Shown: one piece after another, positions 35,521-44,239 of the stretch
Position numbering within the stretch: the first letter of the stretch is position 1
Layout of the letters: the number at the start of each line of letters is the position of its first letter
DNA from: CAZWLD01 sp964634685
Lineage (GTDB): Bacteria > Bacillota_I > Bacilli_A > Acholeplasmatales > JAEDCM01
Reading direction: 5' to 3'
Assembly (NCBI GenBank): GCA_964634685.1
Contig: CAZWLD010000005.1
Coordinates: forward strand, 5,172 to 69,171
Length of the DNA stretch: 64,000 bases
Program-made: the position numbers and the translations under genes
Notes under the pieces: model-generated
Seen by the model: the letters and a program-made list of their open reading frames with translations, nothing else
The model's database searches: none
Told to the model about the DNA's origin: nothing

Positions 35521-37074
35521 CTAAATAATCTTTGTTGTATAATCCTCAATATTGATAACCTTATCAACTAAGCCGTCATAGAAGCTTGGGTCATGACTAA
35601 CAAGAATAATTGTTCCCTTGTATTTTTGTAATGCTTCCTTTAGAGCTTCCTTAGCCAAAATATCAAGATGATTAGTCGGCTCATCTAAAACTAATAAATT
35701 CGTTTCTTGCAACATTAATTTACAAAGACGAACCTTGGCATTTTCGCCTCCCGATAAAACCATCATCAAAGATTCAATGTGATTTTTCGTCAAGCCACAG
35801 GATGCTAAAGCTCCTCTTACCTCAGCGTTTGTCATTGATGGATATAAATCCCAAACCTCATCTAACGCCGTTTTTTTATTATCAATTGATTCTTGCTCAA
35901 AATAGCCAATCTCTAGGGTTGGATTAACATCAATTTCGCCACTAAGCAAAGGAATAATTCCAAGCATTGATTTTAAAAGTGTTGATTTTCCAATACCATT
36001 AACACCTCTTATTGCCACCTTTTCATTGCGGAAAAAGGTCATATTTAAAGGCTTTGACAAAGGCTCAGTATAGCCAATCACCGCATCATGTAATTCAAAT
36101 AAAACCCGGCCTGGTGTCCTGGCCTCCTTGAAGGTAAAGGTTGGCTTGACTTTTTCCTTTATTGGTTCAATGATTTCCATTTTATCGAGCTTTTTTTGAC
36201 GGCTATTAGCCATATTTCTCGTCGCAACGCGCGCTTTATTGCGGGCAATAAAATCCTCAAGGTCTCTAATTTCTCTTTGTTGAGCCTCATATAAAGCATT
36301 TTGTTGTTGCTTTTTCGTTTCATACATCTTTAAAAAGTTTTCATAATTTCCGCTATATCTAGTTAAAATACCTCTTTCAACATGATAAATAACATTGGTA
36401 ACCTCATTTAAAAATTCCATTTCATGTGAGACTAAAATAAAGGCATTTTCATAATTTAACAAATAATTCCTTAGCCAATTAATCTGTTCAACATCCAAGA
36501 AATTGGTCGGCTCATCTAAAATCAATATTTGCGGATTTTCTAACAAAAGCTTTGTCAACAAAACCTTGGATCTTTGTCCGCCCGATAACATCGTTACATC
36601 CTTATCTAAACCAATTTCGGTTAAGCCTAACCCTCTTGCGACTTCCTCAATTTTCGCATCTAATGAATAAAAGCCACTTGATTCTAAAATCGATTGCATT
36701 TCGCCAATATCCTCTAATAATAAATTCATTTCATCGTCGCTAGCATCGCTCATTTTCATATAAGCCTCACCGATTTCCTCCTCAAGCTTATACATTTCCT
36801 TAAAGGCATCCCGTAAAACCTCACGAATTGTCTTTCCCGGTGTTAAGGTTGTATATTGATCTAAATAGCCAACATGAAGATGCTTAGCCCATTCAATTTT
36901 TCCTTCATCAGGAGTAATATTGCCTAATAAAATATTGATAAATGTCGATTTTCCTTCGCCATTAGCGCCAATTAATCCGATATGCTCTCCTTTTAGTAAA
37001 CGGAAATTAGCATTATCTAAAATGATTCTTTCACCAAAGCCATGGGTCACATTTTTAGCCGTTAATAAACTCAT
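35521..37074 (-). CDS. ABC-F family ribosome-associated ATPase
   Basis: 517 residues with two ABC domains and no membrane segments. First Walker A GANGEGKST, signature MLSGGQRSKV, Walker B LILDEPTNFLDV; second Walker A GVNGIGKST, signature VLSGGENAKV, Walker B LVLDEPTNHLDI. The interdomain linker is basic and helical (RNKARVATRNMANSRQKKLDKM), as in ABC-F proteins that act on the ribosome. It lacks the long linker insertions of antibiotic-resistance types, so a housekeeping role close to YkpA/YbiT is likely. ATG at 37074 follows GAGGTAGATGAT. Confidence 0.9.
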   Translation of the reverse strand: MSLLTAKNVTHGFGERIILDNANFRLLKGEHIGLIGANGEGKSTFINILLGNITPDEGKIEWAKHLHVGYLDQYTTLTPGKTIREVLRDAFKEMYKLEEEIGEAYMKMSDASDDEMNLLLEDIGEMQSILESSGFYSLDAKIEEVARGLGLTEIGLDKDVTMLSGGQRSKVLLTKLLLENPQILILDEPTNFLDVEQINWLRNYLLNYENAFILVSHEMEFLNEVTNVIYHVERGILTRYSGNYENFLKMYETKKQQQNALYEAQQREIRDLEDFIARNKARVATRNMANSRQKKLDKMEIIEPIKEKVKPTFTFKEARTPGRVLFELHDAVIGYTEPLSKPLNMTFFRNEKVAIRGVNGIGKSTLLKSMLGIIPLLSGEIDVNPTLEIGYFEQESIDNKKTALDEVWDLYPSMTNAEVRGALASCGLTKNHIESLMMVLSGGENAKVRLCKLMLQETNLLVLDEPTNHLDILAKEALKEALQKYKGTIILVSHDPSFYDGLVDKVINIEDYTTKII

Positions 37075-37124
37075 ATCATCTACCTCACAGTCTTTGTTAG
37101 TATATCATATAAATATTTAATTAT

Positions 37125-37694
37125 CTAGATAAAATCATTTTCATATTTAATTTGGTCCAAAATTCTTTTTATGGTTTTACTTACATAGCTTTGACTTTTA
37201 TTTAATAAAAAACCAATATCTAATTCCGTAAGATTATATTTAAACCGTAAAATCATGATGTTTTTTTCATAATCCTTTAAACCAATAATCAAATCATCAA
37301 AGAAAAATCTTTCGCCAGTAAACCTTGCTTCATCAAAATTCGCAATAAACCGATAGGTCATTGCGCTTATTACCTCTTCCTTCGTACAATTCAAATCGCG
37401 CATAACCTCTTCAATTCGAAAGCCATCTAATTTGTTGATGTGGCTAATCACCCTAATAACATTTTTAGGTAACCTCATCAGATTATAATCTCTGATTTCT
37501 TTTTTAATTGAACCAATAATATGCTTAGCCGCAAAGGTTGAAAATTGATAGCCTAATTTTGAATCAAAAGCCTTAACAGCCGCATATAATCCCATCAAGC
37601 CAGCTTGATATAAATCATCGTCCGGCAATTGTCCCTTGAAGCGATGGGCTATATGCCTAACTAAAGGGATATTTTCATAAAAGCTATTGTCCAA
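37125..37694 (-). CDS. sigF: Forespore sigma factor SigF (short form)
   Basis: Directs early forespore transcription and is held inactive by SpoIIAB. About 189 residues, clearly shorter than the 255-residue Bacillus protein. Visible are region 2 (PDDDLYQAGLMGLYAAVKAFDSKLGYQFSTFAAKHIIGSIKKEIRD taken in parts), region 3, and a region-4 helix-turn-helix (NLTELDIGFLLNKSQSYVSKTIKRIL). The frame extends upstream into spoIIAB, but AGAGAGGATAAGC places TTG at 37694 as the start, overlapping spoIIAB by 11 bases. The N-terminal recognition segments before region 2 are reduced. Confidence 0.85.
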   Translation of the reverse strand: MDNSFYENIPLVRHIAHRFKGQLPDDDLYQAGLMGLYAAVKAFDSKLGYQFSTFAAKHIIGSIKKEIRDYNLMRLPKNVIRVISHINKLDGFRIEEVMRDLNCTKEEVISAMTYRFIANFDEARFTGERFFFDDLIIGLKDYEKNIMILRFKYNLTELDIGFLLNKSQSYVSKTIKRILDQIKYENDFI

Positions 37695-38112
37695 GCTTAT
37701 CCTCTCTTTTCTTGACGATATAAAGACTTGTCCCGACACCGACTTCACTTTCGACGCTAAACTCATCACTAAATACCTCCATAATCGTAAAGCCAAGGCC
37801 ACTTCTTTCACCTTCGATTGTCGTATATAACGGCTTTCTTGCCTCTTCCACATCACTAATGCCAATTCCTGAATCGATGATTGAAATATAAATATATTCA
37901 TCATCGTAGGTCATCTCAAGCTTAACCTCATGACTATCATCTCTTTGATATCCATGAATAATTGCATTAGTTATCCCTTCACTAACAATTGTCTTGACCT
38001 CATTTAAGAAAGACAGCTTGACGTCAAGTGGTAGTAAAAAGGCTTGAGCAACGTTCCGTGCAAAGCTAATATTTTCAATTTTTGATTTAAAAGATAAATT
38101 CATTTTATTCAT
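37684..38112 (-). CDS. spoIIAB: Anti-sigma F factor and serine kinase SpoIIAB
   Basis: 142 residues, GHKL ATPase family. NAIIHGYQRDD (N box), DSGIGISDVEEARKPLYTT (G1) and GLGFTIMEVFSDEF (G2) are intact. Binds sigma-F and phosphorylates SpoIIAA. The start overlaps the spoIIAA stop and the end overlaps sigF, typical of this operon. Confidence 0.93.
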   Translation of the reverse strand: MNKMNLSFKSKIENISFARNVAQAFLLPLDVKLSFLNEVKTIVSEGITNAIIHGYQRDDSHEVKLEMTYDDEYIYISIIDSGIGISDVEEARKPLYTTIEGERSGLGFTIMEVFSDEFSVESEVGVGTSLYIVKKREDKLGQ

Positions 38113-38462
38113 TATGCCACCCCTAAATAAAATTTTGAAAGCTCCTCAGTGTCTTTAATTTTACAAATTCTTTCTAAGCCTGATAGCTTGACGATTTTTT
38201 GAATATATTCGTTTAATTCACACAAAATGATTTCTCCATCAAAATGCTTGATTTGGTTATATCTACCAATGATAACTCCAATTCCCGATGAATCCATAAA
38301 GGAAAGCTCCCGCATATTAAAAATAATATTGTGAACGCTATATTTTATGATTAATTCCGAAAGCTTGAGCCTTAAATCATCTGCCGTCAATTGGTCCATT
38401 TCGCCATCAAGTCGAACGACGAGCGTTGATCTAATGATATATAGATTAATCTTCAAAGCCAT
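38112..38462 (-). CDS. spoIIAA: Anti-anti-sigma F factor SpoIIAA
   Basis: 116 residues, STAS domain. The phosphoacceptor serine lies in FMDSSGIGVIIGRY. In dephosphorylated form it releases sigma-F from SpoIIAB. ATG at 38462 follows AAAAGGGGGATTTAGG. A perfect TATAAT (38490-38495, minus strand) lies upstream, but no matching -35, so control by an activator or alternative sigma factor is plausible. Confidence 0.92.
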   Translation of the reverse strand: MALKINLYIIRSTLVVRLDGEMDQLTADDLRLKLSELIIKYSVHNIIFNMRELSFMDSSGIGVIIGRYNQIKHFDGEIILCELNEYIQKIVKLSGLERICKIKDTEELSKFYLGVA

Positions 38463-38578
38463 CCTAAATCCCCCTTTTAGTGAGGCTATTATATCATAAT
38501 TAAAGACCCTTTATTCTCATTCGACATTATTAGAATTAGAATTGTCGAGTGATTTTTCAAAGATAGAGATCTTAAAAA

Positions 38579-38623
38579 TAAAAAAAAGAAACCAATTTAG
38601 GCCAATTTGTCTATTTTGGTTTC
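38579..38623 (-). terminator. Terminator of the SPFH/NfeD operon
   Basis: GAAACCAA and TTGGTTTC flank a 20-base loop, followed on the minus strand by eight T residues. Confidence 0.7.
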
Positions 38624-38631
38624 CTTTTAGT

Positions 38632-39573
38632 TTATTTATTTTCCTTTTTCGGAACATCAGTTGCGACTTCCTTTAAGGAAGTTACTAATCCTGCCATATT
38701 TTGAATTTCGGATGGAATGATAATTTTTGTGGCTTGACCGTCCGCAACATGAGCCAATGTCTCTAAGGATTTTAAAGTTAATACTGATTGATCAGCTCCG
38801 GCTTCACGTAATAATTTGATTCCTTCAGCTTCAGCTTGCTTAACCTTAAGAATAGCCTCGGCTTCACCCTCAGCTCTTGTAATCATCGCTTCTCTTGCGG
38901 CCTCAGCCTTAAGAATTGCGGATTGCTTTTCTCCCTCAGCTGTTAAAATGGCACTAGCCTTTTGTCCTTCTGCTAAAAGGATTTTTTCACGGCGCTCACG
39001 CTCAGCTCGCATTTGTCTTTCCATTGATTCACGAATGTCCTTTGGTGGAAGAATGTTCTTTAATTCCACACGATTTACTTTAATTCCCCATGGGTCAGTA
39101 GCTTCATCAAGAATACTTCTCATTCTCGTATTGATTAAATCACGGCTCGTTAGAGTTTCATCTAAATCAAGCTCACCAATAATATTACGAAGAGTGGTTG
39201 CGCTTAGGTTTTCTAAGGCACTAACTGGGTTCTCAACACCGTAAGTAAATAATTTAGGGTCAGTAACCTGGAAGAAAACAACCGTATCAATTTGCATTGT
39301 AACATTATCCTTTGTGATTACTGGTTGCGGTTCAAAATCCTTAACCTGTTCCTTTAGTGATACTACATTGGCAACATGATCAAAGAATGGCACAAGCATA
39401 TGGAAACCACTGCTCCAGGTATCATGATATTTACCAACGCGCTCAACAACAAATTTTTGAGTTTGTCGAACTAATTTTAAATTAGTTGCGACGATTAAAA
39501 TTCCTAAAATAATTACGATAACAACCGCGATGATCGCAATTATTCCTCCTTGTGATAATCCACTTAATAACAT
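38632..39573 (-). CDS. SPFH/stomatin-family membrane protein
   Basis: About 313 residues. One N-terminal membrane helix (about 10-32) precedes the SPFH domain (GFHMLVPFFDHVANVVSLKEQ, DPWGIKVNRVELKNILPP). A long Ala/Glu-rich coiled coil (ILLAEGQKASAILTAEGEKQ) ends the fold. This is the QmcA/paraslipin type, which assembles membrane microdomains with NfeD proteins. ATG at 39573 follows AAAGGAGAAATTGAAT. Third structural gene of an operon with two NfeD genes. Confidence 0.9.
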   Translation of the reverse strand: MLLSGLSQGGIIAIIAVVIVIILGILIVATNLKLVRQTQKFVVERVGKYHDTWSSGFHMLVPFFDHVANVVSLKEQVKDFEPQPVITKDNVTMQIDTVVFFQVTDPKLFTYGVENPVSALENLSATTLRNIIGELDLDETLTSRDLINTRMRSILDEATDPWGIKVNRVELKNILPPKDIRESMERQMRAERERREKILLAEGQKASAILTAEGEKQSAILKAEAAREAMITRAEGEAEAILKVKQAEAEGIKLLREAGADQSVLTLKSLETLAHVADGQATKIIIPSEIQNMAGLVTSLKEVATDVPKKENK

Positions 39574-39599
39574 ATTCAATTTCTCCTTTTATTTTTTAG

Positions 39600-39899
39600 T
39601 CAAGAATTATTTCTTGTAACTAATAGTTTATTTCCCTCAATAGATAAAACGATTGCTTCATCCCCGGGGTTCAATTCTTCATCACTTTTGGCGCGATATC
39701 TAATATTATTGACAATAATTTCACCAATATTGACGTCGCTTATTTGGGATATGACCTTCCCAACTTGACCAACAACCTCTTCGATGTTGGTTTTGACATC
39801 ACCATCATCAAGATGATGCTTAAATACTGTCTTAAAAATCTTTATACCGATAATAAGGATTATTAATCCTAAAACAATTCCGGCAATAACTAATTCCAT
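39600..39899 (-). CDS. Short NfeD-like protein (one helix plus OB domain)
   Basis: 99 residues: one N-terminal membrane helix and the soluble OB-fold seen at the C-terminus of NfeD (VVGQVGKVISQ, DEAIVLSIEGNKLLV). It repeats the C-terminal pattern of the next gene (NIDTIVGKHGVVVDAI, EKVEILAIEGNKLIV), so the pair probably arose by duplication. It starts one base after the upstream stop. Confidence 0.8.
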   Translation of the reverse strand: MELVIAGIVLGLIILIIGIKIFKTVFKHHLDDGDVKTNIEEVVGQVGKVISQISDVNIGEIIVNNIRYRAKSDEELNPGDEAIVLSIEGNKLLVTRNNS

Positions 39900-39900
39900 T

Positions 39901-40344
39901 TTATTTGATAGCCTTAACGATTAATTTATTTCCTTCAATTGCGAGAATTTCAACCTTTTCATCGCTTAGAACATCATCATTAGATATAGCTGTCCAAATA
40001 ACCCCATCAACCTTTACAGTTCCTCTTTCGCCAGATTCAATCGCATCAACGACAACACCGTGTTTCCCAACAATGGTATCAATATTGGTTTTAACATCAA
40101 TTCGTTTTAAATATTTTTTTGTTACCGGGCGTAAGGACAAAATTAATATTGCCGATACAATAACAAAAACTAATACCTGAGCAACCCAATTAATCTCAAG
40201 CTTAGTTGTAGAATCAATAATCGCCAAAATCATTGAAACTAAAGCTCCGGCACTAAACCAAATACTAATCAAATCGTAGGATGTAGCCTCTAAAACAATT
40301 GTTAAAATGATTATTCCTAACCAAAGAAAAATCAACCATTCCAT
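39901..40344 (-). CDS. NfeD-family membrane protein
   Basis: 147 residues, three membrane helices and a C-terminal OB domain. NfeD proteins act with SPFH proteins in membrane organisation; the protease domain of long NfeD proteins is absent. ATG at 40344 follows GGAGGGAGAATA. Confidence 0.87.
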   Translation of the reverse strand: MEWLIFLWLGIIILTIVLEATSYDLISIWFSAGALVSMILAIIDSTTKLEINWVAQVLVFVIVSAILILSLRPVTKKYLKRIDVKTNIDTIVGKHGVVVDAIESGERGTVKVDGVIWTAISNDDVLSDEKVEILAIEGNKLIVKAIK

Positions 40345-40345
40345 A

Positions 40346-40726
40346 TTATTCTCCCTCCTTTATATTTGATAAATCAATAATCAAAACCTTTTCATCAAAG
40401 TCCCAGCTTGTGACACATTTAACCGGATTTTTTAAATTTCTATTCATTATTGAGGATAATTCCTGCATAAAATCCTTATTACTGATTCTTCCATAGCTTG
40501 AACGAATTGTAATTTTATATTTTGATTTTTCAGGAATATCTCCTCTTTGGTCTTGGTCCTTCGATAAAGGCTTGATATAAACCAATTTTTTATCATAATC
40601 AATGCCTAGCATAACACTAAAGGCGTCCTCAAGATTTTCAATTGCCACCTTATTTAAGGTAATATTTCCTTCATACAAAGTCGCAATACCATCTTTTGGT
40701 CTTTCATTAAACCAAACAATACCCAT
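40346..40726 (-). CDS. Uncharacterised soluble protein upstream of NfeD
   Basis: About 126 residues, no membrane segment. It begins MGIVWFNERPKDGIATLYEGNITLNKVA and ends acidic (NIKEGE). I do not recognise a family. It is not a shadow of another gene: the ribosome site GAAAGGTGGTAATTTT fits ATG at 40726 and the stop is one base from the NfeD start. First gene of the SPFH/NfeD operon, so a cytoplasmic partner is possible. Confidence 0.6.
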   Translation of the reverse strand: MGIVWFNERPKDGIATLYEGNITLNKVAIENLEDAFSVMLGIDYDKKLVYIKPLSKDQDQRGDIPEKSKYKITIRSSYGRISNKDFMQELSSIMNRNLKNPVKCVTSWDFDEKVLIIDLSNIKEGE

Positions 40727-40798
40727 AAAATTACCACCTTTCATATTAATTATACGCGAAAATTAAATGAAATGCAAGAAAATTATTAAAAATTATTT

Positions 40799-41929
40799 TT
40801 AATTATTAAAGTATGTTTTTTCATTATTAAACATTTTTGTTTGGATTCCTTGGAGAACTAAAACAAAGATAATTGTCATCACAACTGTTATAATCAAGGA
40901 TATATAGTCAAAGCTACCAGAAAGGGCCTTAAATATTAACAAAATATTATTAACTAATGGAAGATAATAAAGAACAATGCTTCCTTCAAGCTTAATATTA
41001 ACTAAAAGTAAAATTGATACTACTGTGCAAAACAAATAAATCGGTGATATATATGAATTGGCCTCCTTAACTGTTTTGGCAAGAGTTGACAATAAGGAAA
41101 TAACGGCAGATGTTGAAATTACAAATAAAAGTAACGCAACTGAAAGCATAAGGATTTCTTCGATTGTTAAGGCAAGGCTAGCCCCAAACATTTGACTATT
41201 AATTGGTAGGGTTAATAATAAACCTAAGAGTGATGATAAGGCACTTATGACCGTAATGACCCCAATTCCTAAGGTTTTTCCCATAACAATATTGTGTCTC
41301 TTCGCCGGTGCCATTAACATCGTAGCTAATGTTTGTCTTTCCTTTTCCCCGGCAATACTATCGGCTCCGATGGCGGTTGCGCCCGAGAAGACAAAGGAAA
41401 CTAAAAGCATCGTAATCAAACCAGCAGCCATCACCTGCTGGGAATTATTGTCACTGACGATTGATTCTCCTTCATTGGCAATCAAATATTTGCTTGTTTC
41501 TGAATTATAATTATTACAATATTTACTAATAAGACTATAGGCTTTATTATAGGCATAAACACTAACTTCATTACTTGCGTCATACAAAAAGCTAAATTCC
41601 TTGTTGCTATAGGTTATTTTCAAGGCTGCGGTACCACCCTTAACACTTGTTGGACGTTGATTATCCTCTGTAAAGCCTGCTTCTTCGGCACATAGCTGCC
41701 AACCCTCGGGAAAGAAATCCTCCCCTAGGTCGATTGCTCCAGGTGCCATAACATTTATTCCCTTCGTTTGGACAATAATATTGTTATCGTCGATGTTTAC
41801 TGTTGTAAATAATCCTAAAATACCATAAATAATAAATATGGATATACACGGAACAATAAACAAGGAAACAATCAATCTTCGATCCGTAAAAACACGATGA
41901 AGTTCTTTTTTTAAGATATGGAGTATCAT
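40799..41929 (-). CDS. natB: ABC exporter permease (NatB-like)
   Basis: About 376 residues. One N-terminal helix (VSLFIVPCISIFIIYGILGLF), a 130-residue external domain, then five or six membrane helices with GEKERQTLATMLMAPAKRHNI, a motif of the ABC-2/NatB permeases. ATG at 41929 follows AGGAGGTTTAGT and overlaps the ATPase gene's stop. Exports sodium or another small compound in known members; the substrate here is unknown. Confidence 0.8.
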   Translation of the reverse strand: MILHILKKELHRVFTDRRLIVSLFIVPCISIFIIYGILGLFTTVNIDDNNIIVQTKGINVMAPGAIDLGEDFFPEGWQLCAEEAGFTEDNQRPTSVKGGTAALKITYSNKEFSFLYDASNEVSVYAYNKAYSLISKYCNNYNSETSKYLIANEGESIVSDNNSQQVMAAGLITMLLVSFVFSGATAIGADSIAGEKERQTLATMLMAPAKRHNIVMGKTLGIGVITVISALSSLLGLLLTLPINSQMFGASLALTIEEILMLSVALLLFVISTSAVISLLSTLAKTVKEANSYISPIYLFCTVVSILLLVNIKLEGSIVLYYLPLVNNILLIFKALSGSFDYISLIITVVMTIIFVLVLQGIQTKMFNNEKTYFNN

Positions 41930-41930
41930 A

Positions 41931-42677
41931 CTAAACCTCCTTGATGGCCGCAAAGAAGCCATCCTCTAAATTCGAAACCGAATATTTTTCGTAAAGCTCT
42001 TCCTTAGTTCCACTAAAGACAATTTTTCCTTTATTGATAATAATCAAGGAATCAGCTAATTTGTTGACAATATCTAAAATATGCGTTGATAAAACAATTG
42101 TTTTTCCTTGTTCCTTCAATTTTAATAAATATTCTTCGATTTCCTTTGATAAAACGACATCTAATCCGTTGGTTGGCTCATCATAAATCAAAATATCCGG
42201 GTCATTAACTAAGGAAATAACGATTTGAAGCTTTTGTTTCATTCCCGTTGACAAATTGGCAATCTTAGTATTTTTAAATTCGGTAATACCAAAAAGCTCA
42301 AATAGCTCCTCCTTTAGAGGATTGTTTTTGATTCCGTATAGGCCTGAAAAATAATCAAAAAGATAATCAGGGGTAAAATTACGATCAAGGTTTAAATCGC
42401 TTGTTAGAAAGGCGATATGCGATCTAATCTCATTTTCATCATAAGAATCATTAATCATAATCGTTCCACTATCAGGCTTCATCAAGGTTGAAAGGCAGCG
42501 AAGAGTCGTTGTTTTTCCCGCTCCGTTCGGACCTAATATTGCAAAAATTGTTCCTTTTTCGACTTCAAAGCTAATATCATCGACAGCCATTAGGCGATCC
42601 TTACCTAATTGTTGTTTCTGCTTTTTATTAAGTTCGAAGCTCTTTTTTAAATTTTTGACTTCAATAATCTTTTCCAT
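41931..42677 (-). CDS. natA: ABC exporter ATPase (NatA-like)
   Basis: 248 residues. Walker A GPNGAGKTTT, signature LSTGMKQKLQI, Walker B ILIYDEPTNGLD, and the H-loop LSTHILDI are all intact. The GxxxS insert KNKKQKQQLGKDRLMAVDD resembles NatA. ATG at 42677 follows AAAGGATGATTTT. A hairpin with a T-run lies in its leader. Confidence 0.87.
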   Translation of the reverse strand: MEKIIEVKNLKKSFELNKKQKQQLGKDRLMAVDDISFEVEKGTIFAILGPNGAGKTTTLRCLSTLMKPDSGTIMINDSYDENEIRSHIAFLTSDLNLDRNFTPDYLFDYFSGLYGIKNNPLKEELFELFGITEFKNTKIANLSTGMKQKLQIVISLVNDPDILIYDEPTNGLDVVLSKEIEEYLLKLKEQGKTIVLSTHILDIVNKLADSLIIINKGKIVFSGTKEELYEKYSVSNLEDGFFAAIKEV

Positions 42678-42732
42678 AAAATCATCCTTTACTCCATTTT
42701 ATCACAAACAAAGGCGAATTTACCAATAACTT

Positions 42733-42760
42733 AAAAAAAGCGACACAACATATGCCGCTT
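42733..42760 (-). terminator. Hairpin with T-run in the natA leader
   Basis: On the minus strand AAGCGgCA and TGtCGCTT pair around a short loop, followed by seven T residues, about 55 bases before natA. It may end an upstream transcript or act as an attenuator. The 42678-43102 stretch otherwise holds the repeat array and no gene I accept. Confidence 0.5.
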
Positions 42761-42954
42761 AGGAAAACATTTTGTCTAGCACTCAATTCTTTTATTATAG
42801 AAATATTGCCATATAAAATGGTAAATGAAGTGTGTGCGGCTTTGGTTTCATCAACTAATTTACTATATATCTTTCTTCTTTTGATGATCTGATCCTCGCT
42901 ATTCATTATTACTAATATGATCTAATTTTACTATGCTTTTTTTACTATACTTTT

Positions 42955-43098
42955 CACGAAAAGACAAACATTAATTGTGAATATTTTCACGAAAAGACAA
43001 ACATTGATTATTAAAATATGCACGAAAAGACAAACATTAATTGTGAATATTTTCACGAAAAGACAAACATTGATTATATCAATATGCACGAAAAGACA
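42955..43098. repeat. Five 33-bp tandem repeats (66-bp higher-order period)
   Basis: The core CACGAAAAGACAAACATT starts at 42955, 42988, 43021, 43054 and 43087 (the last copy is cut to 12 bases), exactly 33 bases apart. The 15-base remainders alternate: AATTGTGAATATTTT after copies 1 and 3, and GATTAT(n)AATATG forms after copies 2 and 4. The unit is therefore 66 bp, duplicated. It lies between natAB and the D,D-carboxypeptidase gene. No open frame runs through it. Confidence 0.85.
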
Positions 43099-43102
43099 TA
43101 TT

Positions 43103-44239
43103 TTAAAAAAATTCTCTTAGGATATTCTTAAATATTTGAAATACATTGGCTTCCTTTATTTCCCTATCTAAAACTAAAGGGATTTCTTGATAGCTAAAGC
43201 CCTTATATAAGACCTCCATTTTTCCAACAGATAGCTCTTTATGATTTCTATAATCATATATGATTTGGTAAGAAATATCATTTTCATTGATTTTTTCATT
43301 ATTAACTATTCGCAATCCTTTATTTGTAATAACCTTGAACTTATTTGGGTAATAATATAAATCATTGACCTCTTCAATTACCTTTTCATCAAAAATCGTA
43401 TAGGCTTTATAAGAATTAAAGCCATAGCTTAATAATTCATAACATTCTTGGTTTCGTGTTTTGACATCTTGATAGCCCATTACAACCGCAATTAAGCGCA
43501 TCCCATCACTTTTTTTCGTCAAGGTAATACAGTACCCCGCTTCTTCCGTCCATCCGGTTTTCAAGCCATCAACAAGTGGATCTTGCTTAATTACTTTATT
43601 AGTATTAACCAACCAAAAGGGTGATTCTGATTCTTCTCTAACATAATCGGAATAAATGCTTGTAAATCTTGTAATATCAGCCTCATGATTTAATAAAAGA
43701 TTTCTTGCCATTACGGCCATATCATAGCTTGATGAATAATGGTTTTCCTCGGGCAAGCCAGTCGGATTTTGAAAATTCGTATTTTTCAAGCCTAAGTCGT
43801 GCGCATATTTATTCATTCGCAAAACAAATTGCTCCATCGTACCACATATTCTTTCACCTAACGCATAGGCACAATCATTAGCTGATGCAATTGCGACGGA
43901 TTTAAACATATCATGAACCGTCATTTTTTCATTTTCCTTCAAATAAATTTGTGATCCACCCATACTAGTAGCCTCTTTTGACGCTGTGACCATATCATTC
44001 CAATTTAAATTTCCACTTTTAATTTCATCTAAGACAATCGTCATCGTCATAATTTTGGTCATCGATGCCGGAGCCAATTCCACATTCGCATTATTTTGGT
44101 ATAAAACCTTACCACTTTCCATTTCCATTAAACATGAGCTTTTGGCATTTTTCGCAAGCTCAAAGCCTTTAACAGGTTTAATTAAAAAAAAGGGAATTAT
44201 TAACACTAGCAAAATTACTTTTTTTTTGATTTTAATCAA
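43103..44239 (-). CDS. D-alanyl-D-alanine carboxypeptidase (DacF/PBP5 type)
   Basis: 378 residues with a signal peptide (VILLVLIIPFFLIKPVKG). The serine SxxK motif is ASMTK, SxN is SANDCAYA and KTG is DGLKTGWTEEAG. A C-terminal extension after residue 280 and an amphipathic end (IFKNILREFF) fit membrane anchoring. Trims peptidoglycan pentapeptides outside the membrane. TTG at 44239 is the earliest standard start but lies only one base after AGGAGG, so the true start may be a non-standard ATT or ATC further in. It overlaps dapH by eight bases. Confidence 0.88.
   Translation of the reverse strand: MIKIKKKVILLVLIIPFFLIKPVKGFELAKNAKSSCLMEMESGKVLYQNNANVELAPASMTKIMTMTIVLDEIKSGNLNWNDMVTASKEATSMGGSQIYLKENEKMTVHDMFKSVAIASANDCAYALGERICGTMEQFVLRMNKYAHDLGLKNTNFQNPTGLPEENHYSSSYDMAVMARNLLLNHEADITRFTSIYSDYVREESESPFWLVNTNKVIKQDPLVDGLKTGWTEEAGYCITLTKKSDGMRLIAVVMGYQDVKTRNQECYELLSYGFNSYKAYTIFDEKVIEEVNDLYYYPNKFKVITNKGLRIVNNEKINENDISYQIIYDYRNHKELSVGKMEVLYKGFSYQEIPLVLDREIKEANVFQIFKNILREFF

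Noticed and set aside
42682..42906. 74-codon frame upstream of natA
   Set aside because: It has no ribosome site, runs through a terminator-like hairpin and shows no similarity I recognise. I treat the region as leader.
42955..43098. 33-bp repeats as a CRISPR array
   Set aside because: The repeat core is only 18 bases, the 15-base spacers alternate between two near-identical forms, and there are no cas genes nearby.
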